This document shows positions 1 through 6,409 of a stretch of 17,346 nucleotides of DNA, in pieces (position 1 is the first letter of the stretch; every line of letters starts with the position of its first letter). The stretch is from JAVBKA01 sp031546715 (GTDB lineage Bacteria; Bacillota; Clostridia; Oscillospirales; UBA929): positions 1 through 17,346 of the forward strand of contig JAVBKA010000165.1 in NCBI GenBank assembly GCA_031546715.1, in the 5' to 3' direction. A model generated the notes under the pieces. That model was not told the origin of the DNA and did not search any database. It saw nothing but the letters and a program-made list of their open reading frames with translations. A program made the translations under genes and the position numbers.

Positions 1-34
1 AGTGCCGATTTTAAGGCACTTTGATGGAGATATT

Positions 35-277
35 ATGCGATTAGACAAGTATTTAAAGGTTTCAAGGCTGATTAAGCGCAGAACCGTCGCCAATGAAGCC
101 TGTGACAATGAACGTGTCACGGCTAACGGACGAGTGGTGAAGGCCTCCTATGAGGTCAAGGCTGGGGATGTTTTAGAACTGCGCTTCGGAGCTAAGACAT
201 TAAAGGTTGAGGTTCTTGCTGTCAATGAGTTTGCCCGCAAAGAGGACGCCTCGGCTATGTATAGAGAAATCCTTTAG
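35..277 (+). CDS. rqcP: RqcP (YabO), S4-domain ribosome quality-control protein
   Basis: An 80-aa protein made almost entirely of an S4 RNA-binding fold (about residues 1-60: MRLDKYLKVSRLIKRR, then the KAGDVLEL strand region). It matches the RqcP/YabO family, which binds the 50S subunit and helps RqcH add alanine tails to stalled nascent chains. The ATG at 35 is chosen because it follows a GGAGA Shine-Dalgarno site at 26-30 and begins exactly where the S4 family begins. A GTG at position 2 in the same frame would add 11 residues that look like leader. It is followed by yabP, yabQ, divIC and yabR, the usual Firmicutes order, which supports RqcP over the related heat-shock protein HslR. Function is inferred from family and context. 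Confidence 0.93.
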   Translation: MRLDKYLKVSRLIKRRTVANEACDNERVTANGRVVKASYEVKAGDVLELRFGAKTLKVEVLAVNEFARKEDASAMYREIL

Positions 278-294
278 GTTTTTTGCAAAACAAG

Positions 295-324
295 GTTATA
301 CATGAACAAGACCACCCATATACT
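295..324 (+). promoter_or_regulatory. Candidate sigma-E promoter of yabP
   Basis: The -10-like octamer CATATACT (317-324) matches 7 of 8 positions of the sigma-E -10 consensus CATACAMT. A weaker -35-like TTATACA (296-302, keeping the core ATA) lies 14 nt upstream, which is the spacing expected for sigma-E. The predicted start is near 330, about 43 nt before the yabP TTG. In B. subtilis yabP is transcribed by mother-cell sigma-E, so position and motif agree. The match was made by eye. Confidence 0.5.
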
Positions 325-356
325 AAAATAAGGACAGGTTAGTCTGCTATTTTAGT
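322..356. repeat. Perfect 9-bp inverted repeat upstream of yabP
   Basis: ACTAAAATA (322-330) and TATTTTAGT (348-356) are perfect inverted repeats separated by 17 nt that can pair further (GAC/GTC). The left arm overlaps the candidate sigma-E -10 and start point; the right arm ends just before the yabP ribosome-binding site (GGAGTGAT, 361-368). If transcription comes from upstream (rqcP), the RNA could fold into a hairpin here. If it starts at the local promoter, only a DNA-level operator role is possible. Confidence 0.5.
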
Positions 357-373
357 TATGGGAGTGATATAGC

Positions 374-670
374 TTGAAAAACGATCAAACATTACCGCTT
401 AAGGATAGACTGGAATTTCCGCACCACCTAGTTATGGAGGGAAGAAGCAGGTTATCTATTGCAGGCGTTGAAGATGTGGAAAGCTTTGACGAGGAAGGCG
501 TTATCTGCGCAACCTCAAAGGGTACGCTCATTATCAAGGGGCAAGGCTTAAGAATTGATAAGCTTGTCATCGAGGGCGGAGAGCTGAATATTGAGGGCAC
601 TATTGATTCTCTTGAATATGAGGACACGGTGACTGAAAAGGGCGGCTTTTTCTCCCGCATGCTCAGATAA
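374..670 (+). CDS. yabP: Sporulation protein YabP
   Basis: A 98-aa soluble protein of the YabP/YqfC family. The region around residues 12-90 is recognisable: LEFPHHLVMEGRSRLSIAGVE near the N-terminus, then short beta-rich segments (TLIIKGQGLRIDKLVIEGG). In B. subtilis it is a mother-cell protein made during spore development and related to the coat protein YqfC; its biochemical role is unclear. It starts with TTG, behind a GGAGTGAT site 5 nt upstream. Its TAA stop shares one base with the yabQ ATG (TAATG), so the two are translationally coupled. The gene carries its own candidate sigma-E promoter, consistent with expression apart from rqcP. Confidence 0.93.
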   Translation: MKNDQTLPLKDRLEFPHHLVMEGRSRLSIAGVEDVESFDEEGVICATSKGTLIIKGQGLRIDKLVIEGGELNIEGTIDSLEYEDTVTEKGGFFSRMLR

Positions 671-1350
671 TGGACATTTCTATTACCGGGCAAGGCCTGG
701 AGTTTTTGTATTCTATATTAATGGGCGTTGGATTGGGCATTGTATACGATGTAATGCGAATCTTCCGAGGGCGTATTCGCTTTTGGATTATAACTGCGAT
801 TTTAGATGTGGTTTTCTGGGCGGTTTGTTCATTTGCGGCGTTTTGGTTTGCAATGGGCATCGGCGGCGGACAACTGAGACTTTTTGCAATGGCAGGTATT
901 GCCGTTGGTGCAGCAATACATTTTTTGTTACTAAGCCGCCCTGTTCGAGCGGTGGGATTCTTTTTGGCAGACGGTACAATAACTCTTGTTCAGATTCTGC
1001 TAGTTCCTGTCAACGCTCTTCTCAGCGTCTGGCAACGTGTTTGCAGGGGTTTTCTCAAAACTTTTTCTTACATGGATAAGCAAAACAGGATAAAAGAGCA
1101 CCCAAGAGATATGAAGCTGGTGCAGTCACGAGCGGAGCGATATAGCTCCGGAGGAATTACTAATGAGATTAAAAAAATCAAGCCCAGCAATGAGAATAAT
1201 AATACTGTTCGTTCTGGCATACGCCGTGGTTTCAATTCTGATGCTGCAGGTTCAAATCAATCAGAAGAAGCAAGTGGTGCAGCAAATGCAGCAGGAGCTG
1301 GTACAGAAGCAGGTGTACAACGCCGCACTCAAGGAGGCTATTTCATCTGA
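670..1350 (+). CDS. yabQ: Spore cortex biosynthesis membrane protein YabQ, with long overlap into divIC
   Basis: A 226-aa integral membrane protein. About residues 5-125 contain roughly four hydrophobic helices (LEFLYSILMGVGLGIVYDVM; FWIITAILDVVFWAVCSFAA; LFAMAGIAVGAAIHFLLL; ITLVQILLVPVNALLSV), typical of YabQ, which in B. subtilis localises to the outer forespore membrane and is needed for cortex formation. The ATG overlaps the yabP stop by 1 nt. Residues 165-226 are read out of frame through the first two thirds of divIC and form a low-complexity Ala/Gly/Ser/Asn tail (for example EEASGAANAAGAG) that resembles no domain. That tail may be a by-product of a lost stop codon or frameshift, since the membrane core is complete by about residue 130. 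Confidence 0.9.
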   Translation: MDISITGQGLEFLYSILMGVGLGIVYDVMRIFRGRIRFWIITAILDVVFWAVCSFAAFWFAMGIGGGQLRLFAMAGIAVGAAIHFLLLSRPVRAVGFFLADGTITLVQILLVPVNALLSVWQRVCRGFLKTFSYMDKQNRIKEHPRDMKLVQSRAERYSSGGITNEIKKIKPSNENNNTVRSGIRRGFNSDAAGSNQSEEASGAANAAGAGTEAGVQRRTQGGYFI

Positions 1351-1441
1351 GCCTGATGCGGAAGCCTTAGCCCGCCTTGCCCGTGAACGTCTTGGCATGG
1401 TGGAGGCAGGGGAAATCTTGCTTGTTGACCCGTCGAAGTAA
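1163..1441 (+). CDS. divIC: Septum formation initiator DivIC/FtsB family protein
   Basis: A 92-aa bitopic protein: a short basic cytoplasmic N-terminus (MRLKKSSPAMR), one membrane segment at about residues 11-29, a Gln-rich coiled coil at about 30-60 (VQINQKKQVVQQMQQELVQK), and a C-terminal segment ARLARERLGMVEAGEILL typical of the DivIC/FtsB family. These proteins form the FtsL-DivIC-DivIB complex that activates septal peptidoglycan synthesis. The start is firm: a strong GGAGGAAT site at 1150-1157 precedes the ATG by 5 nt. The whole 5' part lies inside yabQ in another frame. It is followed after 101 nt by yabR, as expected. Confidence 0.92.
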   Translation: MRLKKSSPAMRIIILFVLAYAVVSILMLQVQINQKKQVVQQMQQELVQKQVYNAALKEAISSEPDAEALARLARERLGMVEAGEILLVDPSK

Positions 1442-1542
1442 AGCTATAACAAATACTACAGCAGCCGCGGATTACAGATTCCGCACTTACATAAGAAACA
1501 GTTTTTAAACTGACAATAATTACAGGAGGCTTCCCACGCTCT

Positions 1543-1971
1543 ATGGATAACGCTACAAGTGAAATCTTGACAGGAAAAGTCACCGGCATAACAAAATTCG
1601 GCGCATTTGTTTCATTGCCTGAAAACAGGACCGGAATGGTACACATTTCTGAAGTCGCAAATACCTACGTAAGCGACATACGAGAGCATCTCAAGGAAGG
1701 TCAAGAGGTAACAGTAAAGATTATCGGCGTTGACCCACAGGGACGCATTAATCTTTCAATTAAGAAAACTCTTGAGCCAGCCCCTGCTCCTGTTAGGCAG
1801 GAGCGTTCTCAGTCCTACAGCGGAGGAATGGGAGGTCGTAAAGCGGCTCCTCAAGGCCCGTTGACCTTTGAGGATAAGCTTAAAGCCTTTATGTCCGATT
1901 CAGAAGGCAAAATAAGTGACCTTAAACAACACACCGAGAAACGATATTCACGTCGTGGCGGAAAACACTAA
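1543..1971 (+). CDS. yabR: S1 RNA-binding domain protein YabR
   Basis: A 142-aa protein with one S1/OB-fold RNA-binding domain at about residues 7-76: GKVTGITKFGAFVSLPENRTGMVHISE, then V.VKIIGVDPQGRINLSIKK. A Pro-rich linker (PAPAPVRQ) and a basic tail ending YSRRGGKH follow. This is the general-stress-protein-13/YabR type, closely related to a single repeat of ribosomal protein S1. AGGAGG (1524-1529) lies 13 nt before the ATG, a little further than usual. It closes the rqcP-yabR block. The precise RNA target is unknown. Confidence 0.88.
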   Translation: MDNATSEILTGKVTGITKFGAFVSLPENRTGMVHISEVANTYVSDIREHLKEGQEVTVKIIGVDPQGRINLSIKKTLEPAPAPVRQERSQSYSGGMGGRKAAPQGPLTFEDKLKAFMSDSEGKISDLKQHTEKRYSRRGGKH

Positions 1972-1992
1972 AAAGCATAGTTTTGCAAACAC

Positions 1993-2029
1993 ATAGCCAA
2001 GGCGACCGCAGTGCGGTCATCTTGGCTAT
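1993..2029. repeat. Strong 37-nt hairpin after yabR, possible terminator
   Basis: ATAGCCAAG (1993-2001) pairs with CTTGGCTAT (2021-2029). Inside, GACCGC (2004-2009) pairs with GCGGTC (2013-2018), with a 2x2 internal loop between the stems. It sits 21 nt after the yabR stop, where a terminator would be expected. However, neither strand has a clear U-tract beyond it (TAAAG on plus), so it is either a Rho-independent-like stop without the tract, an RNA-end protector, or the left end of the repeat cluster that follows. Confidence 0.6.
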
Positions 2030-2053
2030 TAAAGTTGCATGTAACTATGTAGC

Positions 2054-2220
2054 ATCAAAAGTTTTGATTGAGCTTTTTCAAAAGCTCATGGTTTTAAAAG
2101 GCAAAGCCTTTTATCGAGGCGCACACGCCTCGAAACCCCACCCTGAGCCGCGCGAACCAAAAAATCGTAAGAAAAAACGCAACACAGCGCAGCGGCGTTG
2201 CGCTAACATCTTGTCGTTAG
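2054..2220. repeat. Tandem small-hairpin intergenic element
   Basis: Four hairpins follow one another almost without spacing: 2054-2068 (ATCAAA/TTTGAT), 2070-2087 (GAGCTTTT/AAAAGCTC, 2-nt loop), 2095-2113 (TAAAAGGC/GCCTTTTA, 3-nt loop) and 2114-2133 (TCGAGGCG/CGCCTCGA, 4-nt loop). Weaker stems follow at 2178-2202 (CGCAAC/GTTGCG) and 2203-2220 (CTAAC/GTTAG). The 402-nt gap between yabR and the next gene contains only these structures, the hairpin at 1993-2029 and the terminator at 2294-2331; 2221-2293 shows nothing recognisable. A plus-strand open frame across it (1983-2336) is Lys/Arg-rich and built from the palindromes, so it is not called as a gene. The modular design resembles dispersed intergenic repeats of Clostridia genomes; only one copy is visible here. 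Confidence 0.6.
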
Positions 2221-2293
2221 TGATTTGTCAGAGATGGACGGCGGTGCAATCAGACGTCGATACAAACCGTTTTAGGGTAGTCGGCGAGTATAC

Positions 2294-2331
2294 AAAAAAC
2301 GGCGTAGCTAGTATGACTAACTACGCCGTTT
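2294..2331 (-). terminator. Rho-independent terminator of the 184-aa gene
   Basis: An 11-bp stem, AAACGGCGTAG (2297-2307) with CTACGCCGTTT (2321-2331), continues after one mismatch with TAGT/ACTA and an ATG loop. On the minus strand the stem runs into six T residues (complement of 2294-2299), giving a standard intrinsic terminator 43 nt beyond the stop of the minus-strand gene ending at 2374. On the plus strand there is no T-run beyond the two T of the stem, so it is chiefly a minus-strand terminator. Confidence 0.8.
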
Positions 2332-2373
2332 GGTGAGCATGAGATTACGTTAGAAAATGCTGATAATGCACAC

Positions 2374-2928
2374 TCACCCATACTTTCTGAAAAAATCATC
2401 TGCTTCTTTTTTATATTTCTGTTCGGCTAGCTGAACACTGCTCAAAAGCTCAAGTGATTGATGCGAATTATCATCTAAAAGTGAGTATTTGTTATCAGCC
2501 ATCATGACAAGAGCATTTTGGCTGATAGACGTAAGTTCTGCAGTCATTTCTTTTATGAGCTTAAGTGCGTCATTGCGCTTTACGTCATCTGTTGTATTCG
2601 CATATTCCCAAAAGACCGAATCATAGGATGATACCAACCAGTTGTGCAGGGCAGACGACAGGGCGTAGTTACCGCCAGAGCTATATTGATAATAGCATGT
2701 TTGGTTGACGTATAACTTATACTCTACTGAACTGGTAATATCTGGAAAGACATATGTTTCCATAAATTCAGCCATTCTAGATAGTTGATACCACTCAGCG
2801 TTCACCGTTCTTTCAAGGGTCTGCTTCAGTTGGTTATTTTGTTTGGATAAAACAACGCAGTTCACAGCTAATAACACCACAACAGTGACGATAATCAGAG
2901 AGGTAAGTATCGTTAGAGATTTTTTCAT
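2374..2928 (-). CDS. Hypothetical membrane-anchored protein, 184 aa
   Basis: Not recognised as a known family. One hydrophobic segment at about residues 6-27 (LTILTSLIIVTVVVLLAVNC) after a Lys-Lys start acts as a signal anchor. Next comes a polar, helix-prone stretch (SKQNNQLKQTLERTVNAEWYQLSRMAEFMETYV). The remaining ~130 residues are rich in Tyr, Ser and Asn and are predicted outside the cell. The Cys at residue 24 lies inside the hydrophobic stretch and lacks a convincing lipobox. A Shine-Dalgarno-like AAAGGATGA precedes the ATG. It has its own extended -10 promoter and its own terminator, so it is a monocistronic unit beside unrelated housekeeping genes. The long extracytoplasmic helical region suggests a sensor or scaffold part, but this is speculation. 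Confidence 0.75.
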   Translation of the reverse strand: MKKSLTILTSLIIVTVVVLLAVNCVVLSKQNNQLKQTLERTVNAEWYQLSRMAEFMETYVFPDITSSVEYKLYVNQTCYYQYSSGGNYALSSALHNWLVSSYDSVFWEYANTTDDVKRNDALKLIKEMTAELTSISQNALVMMADNKYSLLDDNSHQSLELLSSVQLAEQKYKKEADDFFRKYG

Positions 2929-2983
2929 TTTTGTTCATCCTTTCACCTACTGCTATAAATTGCACAAATCCGCTACAATCCTA

Positions 2984-2992
2984 ATTATATCA
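2984..2992 (-). promoter_or_regulatory. Extended -10 promoter of the 184-aa gene
   Basis: Read on the minus strand the sequence is TGATATAAT: a perfect TATAAT -10 preceded by the TGn extension that lets sigma-A promoters work with a poor -35. The -35 position about 17-18 nt upstream (near 3007-3013) has only weak similarity to TTGACA. The predicted start near 2977 leaves about 49 nt of leader before the ATG at 2928. Confidence 0.55.
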
Positions 2993-3075
2993 AAGCAATA
3001 TCCCTTTTCTACAGCAAAAACAATACGTGCGCAGTAATACACCCCCCATTTCAGCGCACACGCCAAAAATCAATC

Positions 3076-3117
3076 AGAGGCTGTAGCACGATGACTAACA
3101 TCTTAGCTACAGCCTCT
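3076..3117 (-). terminator. Hairpin terminator after the VOC gene
   Basis: A perfect 12-bp stem, AGAGGCTGTAGC (3076-3087) with GCTACAGCCTCT (3106-3117), holds a second inner stem GATG/CATC with loop ACTAA. It starts 10 nt past the VOC stop codon on the minus strand. The minus-strand flank is GATTGATTTTTGG, an interrupted T-run, so termination may be incomplete. It probably ends the long minus-strand run of mnmE and VOC. Confidence 0.65.
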
Positions 3118-3127
3118 ATTATACGTC

Positions 3128-3529
3128 CTACTCTACGGTAAACATCCAATTTACTCCAAACTTATCCTGCAAAGAGCCGTGGAGCTTGGCAAAAAACTCA
3201 GGGTTTAACTCCATGTAGACAGTGCCGTCGGTTTTCAGAGTTTCCCAAGCGTTTCTTGCAAAGGCTTCGTCCTTTGTGGTAATGGATACATACATATTAT
3301 CGGAGGCGGTAATTTCATCGTTGGTGTCTGCGCACATGATGTCTGCTCCGTCAATGACAAGTTTGGAATGCAAGACAAGGTTCATGTCAGCTTCAGCAAT
3401 AGGAAAGTCGGGATTTGGGGGCATGTCCTTGTACTTTTGAATAGTTTCAGCCTTGATGTTAAATGCCTTTTCGTATAGACGGATTGCTTCCTCGCAGGTT
3501 CGATTGAACAACAAATAATGACCGACCAT
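3128..3529 (-). CDS. PhnB-like VOC (glyoxalase superfamily) protein
   Basis: A 133-aa protein of the PhnB / 3-dmu-9_3-mt type in the vicinal-oxygen-chelate superfamily. Characteristic features are YLLFNRTCEEAIRLYEKAF at the N-terminus, the ADMNLVLHSKLVIDGADIM strands, and FAKLHGSLQDKFGVNWMF at the C-terminus, where GSLQDKFGVNW is the family signature. Length is normal for the family. Members are often of unknown substrate; some affect antibiotic or metabolite detoxification, but none of this can be assigned here. AGAGGTG precedes the ATG at good spacing. It lies 25 nt after mnmE and is probably cotranscribed with it. Confidence 0.85.
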   Translation of the reverse strand: MVGHYLLFNRTCEEAIRLYEKAFNIKAETIQKYKDMPPNPDFPIAEADMNLVLHSKLVIDGADIMCADTNDEITASDNMYVSITTKDEAFARNAWETLKTDGTVYMELNPEFFAKLHGSLQDKFGVNWMFTVE

Positions 3530-3554
3530 TTTTGCACCTCTTTAGTAATTTTAG

Positions 3555-4916
3555 TTATTTGCCAACACAAAAATTCTTAAATATTCTTTCCAAAACGTCT
3601 TGGGTAATATACCGACCTGTCAGCTCCTTTAGAGCCGTCAGTGCTAACTCTAGCTCGGACAAAACGGCGTCGGGCGTGACGCCTGACAGTAATGCATCAT
3701 GGGCAATGGTTACAGCGTCATAAGCACGGGTAATAGCGTCAAACTGCCGGGCGTTAGATAAGGCAGTGCCGCAGGTTAAGCTTTGGGTATCAAAAATTCT
3801 GCGAAGCAGACTTTCAAAAGAAGATATCCCTTCGCCATTTTTTGCAGACATTCGGCAAATATGTGTAAAGGCAGCTTCTAATATGTCGTTTTCAATTTGC
3901 TGAGGCAGGTCTGATTTATTTATAACAACAATTACAGGTCTGCCTGTTGCGATATCCAGAATTTCACGGTCGTTACTATCTAATTTTTGCGAGCCGTCAA
4001 GGACAACAATCAGCAGTGCCGCCTGTCTTGCCGCCTCCCGTGAACGTTCAACGCCCATCCGTTCTATATCGTCATCTGTATCTCTAATGCCGGCGCAGTC
4101 GATAAGCCTAAGTAAAAAGCTGCCGAGAGTAATCCGCTCTTCTATTGTATCTCTAGTAGTGCCGGGGGTTGCGGTTACGATGGCTCTGTCATAGCCTGCA
4201 AGGGCGTTCATTAGGGAGGACTTGCCAGCGTTGGGCTTTCCTAGGATTGCACAGCGTATGCCGTCCTTGATGACCTTGCCGCGCTCGTAGGTGTCTAGCA
4301 GGTCTTTCATAACTGGACGGATTCGCTGCAAGTCCTCAACCATTGAGGCGACCTGTTTTTCCGGTATATCTTCCTCAGGGTAGTCAATTACGGCGTGAAA
4401 ATGCGCAAGCATGTCCGCAATGGTGTTGTACATAAGGTCAAAACGTTTTCCGATTGCGCCAGTAAGTTGGGCGGCGGCGTTTTTTGCCGCTTCTGTTGAC
4501 TCTGCCTGAATTAAGTCAAGCACCGCTTCGGATTGACTGAGGTCTAACCGTCCGTGAAGGAAGGCTCGTTGAGTAAACTCGCCTGGCTTGGCGGGACGAG
4601 TGCCGCTGTTCCACAAGACCTCTAAAACTGCGTTCAGCACCGCTAATGCGCCGTGACATTGTAATTCCACAATGTCCTCGCCTGTGTATGAATAGGGTGC
4701 TGTCATCTTTACAGCAAGAGCGATGTCCAGCAGAACGCCGTTTAAGCGAATCTCGCCATAGACCATCCGTCTGGTCTTTTGTGCGGACATAGGTTTGCCG
4801 TTAGTGGGAAAAAAGACCCTGTCGGCGGCGCGGACGGCATTTGACCCGCTTATTCTGATAATGCCAACTGCACCCGAGACGGGTGCAGTTGCGAGAGCGC
4901 ATATTGTATCTAGCAT
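3555..4916 (-). CDS. mnmE: tRNA modification GTPase MnmE
   Basis: A full-length 453-aa MnmE (TrmE). Together with MnmG it makes the 5-carboxymethylaminomethyl modification on uridine 34 of tRNAs. The N-terminal formyl-THF-binding domain spans about residues 1-118 (DTICALATAP; YTGEDIVELQCHG; RPAKPGEFTQRAFLHGRLD). A helical domain carries an inserted Ras-like G domain: P-loop GKPNAGKS (226-233), TTRDT (253-257), DCAG (273-276), NKSD (333-336). The C-terminus ends CVGK (450-453), the family's essential Cys motif, usually CIGK. AAGGA lies about 7 nt before the ATG. mnmG, its usual neighbour, is absent from the window; upstream lies the ABC system, 23 nt away, and downstream the VOC gene. Confidence 0.97.
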   Translation of the reverse strand: MLDTICALATAPVSGAVGIIRISGSNAVRAADRVFFPTNGKPMSAQKTRRMVYGEIRLNGVLLDIALAVKMTAPYSYTGEDIVELQCHGALAVLNAVLEVLWNSGTRPAKPGEFTQRAFLHGRLDLSQSEAVLDLIQAESTEAAKNAAAQLTGAIGKRFDLMYNTIADMLAHFHAVIDYPEEDIPEKQVASMVEDLQRIRPVMKDLLDTYERGKVIKDGIRCAILGKPNAGKSSLMNALAGYDRAIVTATPGTTRDTIEERITLGSFLLRLIDCAGIRDTDDDIERMGVERSREAARQAALLIVVLDGSQKLDSNDREILDIATGRPVIVVINKSDLPQQIENDILEAAFTHICRMSAKNGEGISSFESLLRRIFDTQSLTCGTALSNARQFDAITRAYDAVTIAHDALLSGVTPDAVLSELELALTALKELTGRYITQDVLERIFKNFCVGK

Positions 4917-4939
4917 GTCATTTCCTTTTGGGGCTTCCG

Positions 4940-6409
4940 TTAGACTAAGGATGTATTAAACGGAATGGATTCGCCCCTGTCAATCATTTCACAGGCTCGT
5001 CGGATTCTGGCTGCGGCATCAGCGTTACAGTAGACGCCAAGGTTTTCGCCGTCTAAGAATAGCTGATACTGACGGTCATTTATATAATATAAATCCAACG
5101 TGCGTTTTATGCCTGTTCTGCTAGTAATTGTAACACTATAATCCTTTGTAGTAAAGTTATTTTCTGTATTTCCTCCATAAATTGATACAGACAGGGCAAT
5201 TTGGTAGAGCCGCTTGGCATTATCCTCGGACATTTCCTTGCCGTCAAGAGTTGCGAGGGTGGTGTCCGTAGAAACGTCAAGAAGTTGAGTGCGAGTGATG
5301 TCGCCGTAGGTGTATTCAACCTTTGATACGTTTTTAATGTCAATAAGCCATACAAGTGACGAGCGCATGTAGTAGACATCAGGTTCAAGAACGGTGGAAT
5401 AGTCTCCTGTAGTGTCAAGCATAACGTAACGTGAGCCTTCGACCATGAGGTAACGTCCGCTCTTGTCCTCGTTTTGCCCGCCTACGAGAATTGTTTTGCT
5501 CCAACCATTTTCATCGCCGAGCTTTAGGATATACGGCTTGTCTAAGCCATACTTAGCAAGGTCTTGGTCGGCAGTGCCGACGATTTCTGACGGTGCCCAG
5601 CCGAATACTTTTTCAGCTATGTTTTTCTGAACCACTGAGTCGTTACATTCGGCGTTAAAGGGCTTGGTCATGTAAAAGCTGTTGTAAACCATAAATTCTG
5701 TCTTTGAAGCCATTTCGTCGGCGGTATACTTGCCTATTTCATAGATAACAGTATCTTCCTTGGACAAAGTCATGGAATTTACCTTCTCAGGGAAGGTATA
5801 CGCCGCCTGAGTGTTGGGGTTAATGTCTTCATACTCTGGCATTAGAGTTAAATCAAGGTAATCGGTAGCGGGTCTTGAGATATTTACACCGTTGCCAAGG
5901 CTGATTAAATATACATCACTGGAGTTAGACAATGCGGCGTAGTAGCCGGAGTCTGTTACGTTCTTTTTGCCGATGACAAAGTCCAGAGAGCTTCCGTCCA
6001 CACGGTTCAGGCGAACCTTGACAGTGGGCGCGGAAATTCCAAACTCGCCCAGACGCTCATTTGTTGCACCTGCTTCAACAAGCTCCGTGGTGGCCAGAGA
6101 TACGGCTTGAAGGAAGGTGGTTGTGAGCTTTTGACCGTCGTAGCCAAGAACGTCGTTGACTGACTTGACCTTATAGCCTGTGACATCTGATGCGATGGTG
6201 AAAACTTCTCCGTCTGCATAGGTTAGCTCAATAGAGCTAACATTCGCCGCAGTCTCATCAGTAATGGGCTTTGTTTCAACTGTCGAGGGCGACGGGGACG
6301 GTTCTGTGGTCTCATTGGGTTGGGGCAGAAGGGTTAAAGCCAATATTCCGCCCACAACAACAAGCAGTACCACAGCACCTATAATTAAGTAACGGATATT
6401 TTTGCTCAT
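4940..6409 (-). CDS. DUF4340 domain membrane-anchored protein of the Gld-type ABC system
   Basis: A 489-aa protein with one N-terminal membrane helix (about residues 6-28, YLIIGAVVLLVVVGGILALTLL) followed by a Pro/Ser/Thr/Glu linker and a long extracytoplasmic region. The repeated beta-type units (VSSIELTYADGEVFTIASD; LDFVIGKKNVTDSGYYAAL; YILKLGDENGWSKTILVGG) are typical of DUF4340 proteins, which commonly sit next to GldG-like proteins. Its start codon overlaps the GldG stop by 4 nt (ATGA), so it is translated together with it. It probably acts as an outside subunit of the transporter complex; the molecular role is unknown. Confidence 0.85.
   Translation of the reverse strand: MSKNIRYLIIGAVVLLVVVGGILALTLLPQPNETTEPSPSPSTVETKPITDETAANVSSIELTYADGEVFTIASDVTGYKVKSVNDVLGYDGQKLTTTFLQAVSLATTELVEAGATNERLGEFGISAPTVKVRLNRVDGSSLDFVIGKKNVTDSGYYAALSNSSDVYLISLGNGVNISRPATDYLDLTLMPEYEDINPNTQAAYTFPEKVNSMTLSKEDTVIYEIGKYTADEMASKTEFMVYNSFYMTKPFNAECNDSVVQKNIAEKVFGWAPSEIVGTADQDLAKYGLDKPYILKLGDENGWSKTILVGGQNEDKSGRYLMVEGSRYVMLDTTGDYSTVLEPDVYYMRSSLVWLIDIKNVSKVEYTYGDITRTQLLDVSTDTTLATLDGKEMSEDNAKRLYQIALSVSIYGGNTENNFTTKDYSVTITSRTGIKRTLDLYYINDRQYQLFLDGENLGVYCNADAAARIRRACEMIDRGESIPFNTSLV

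Noticed and set aside
1..20. Short hairpin AGTGCC/GGCACT at the window edge
   Set aside because: A 6-bp stem with an 8-nt loop and no T-run; it may be part of an upstream terminator, but the left context is missing.
1442..1542. Small inverted repeats between divIC and yabR (GCGGA/TCCGC, CAGTTT/AAACTG)
   Set aside because: Only 5-6 bp stems without a T-run or promoter match; not above chance.
1983..2336. Plus-strand 117-aa open frame between yabR and the 184-aa gene
   Set aside because: It is built from consecutive palindromes, has a Lys/Arg/Pro-rich composition, no ribosome-binding site and reads through the terminator hairpin; better explained as a repeat element.
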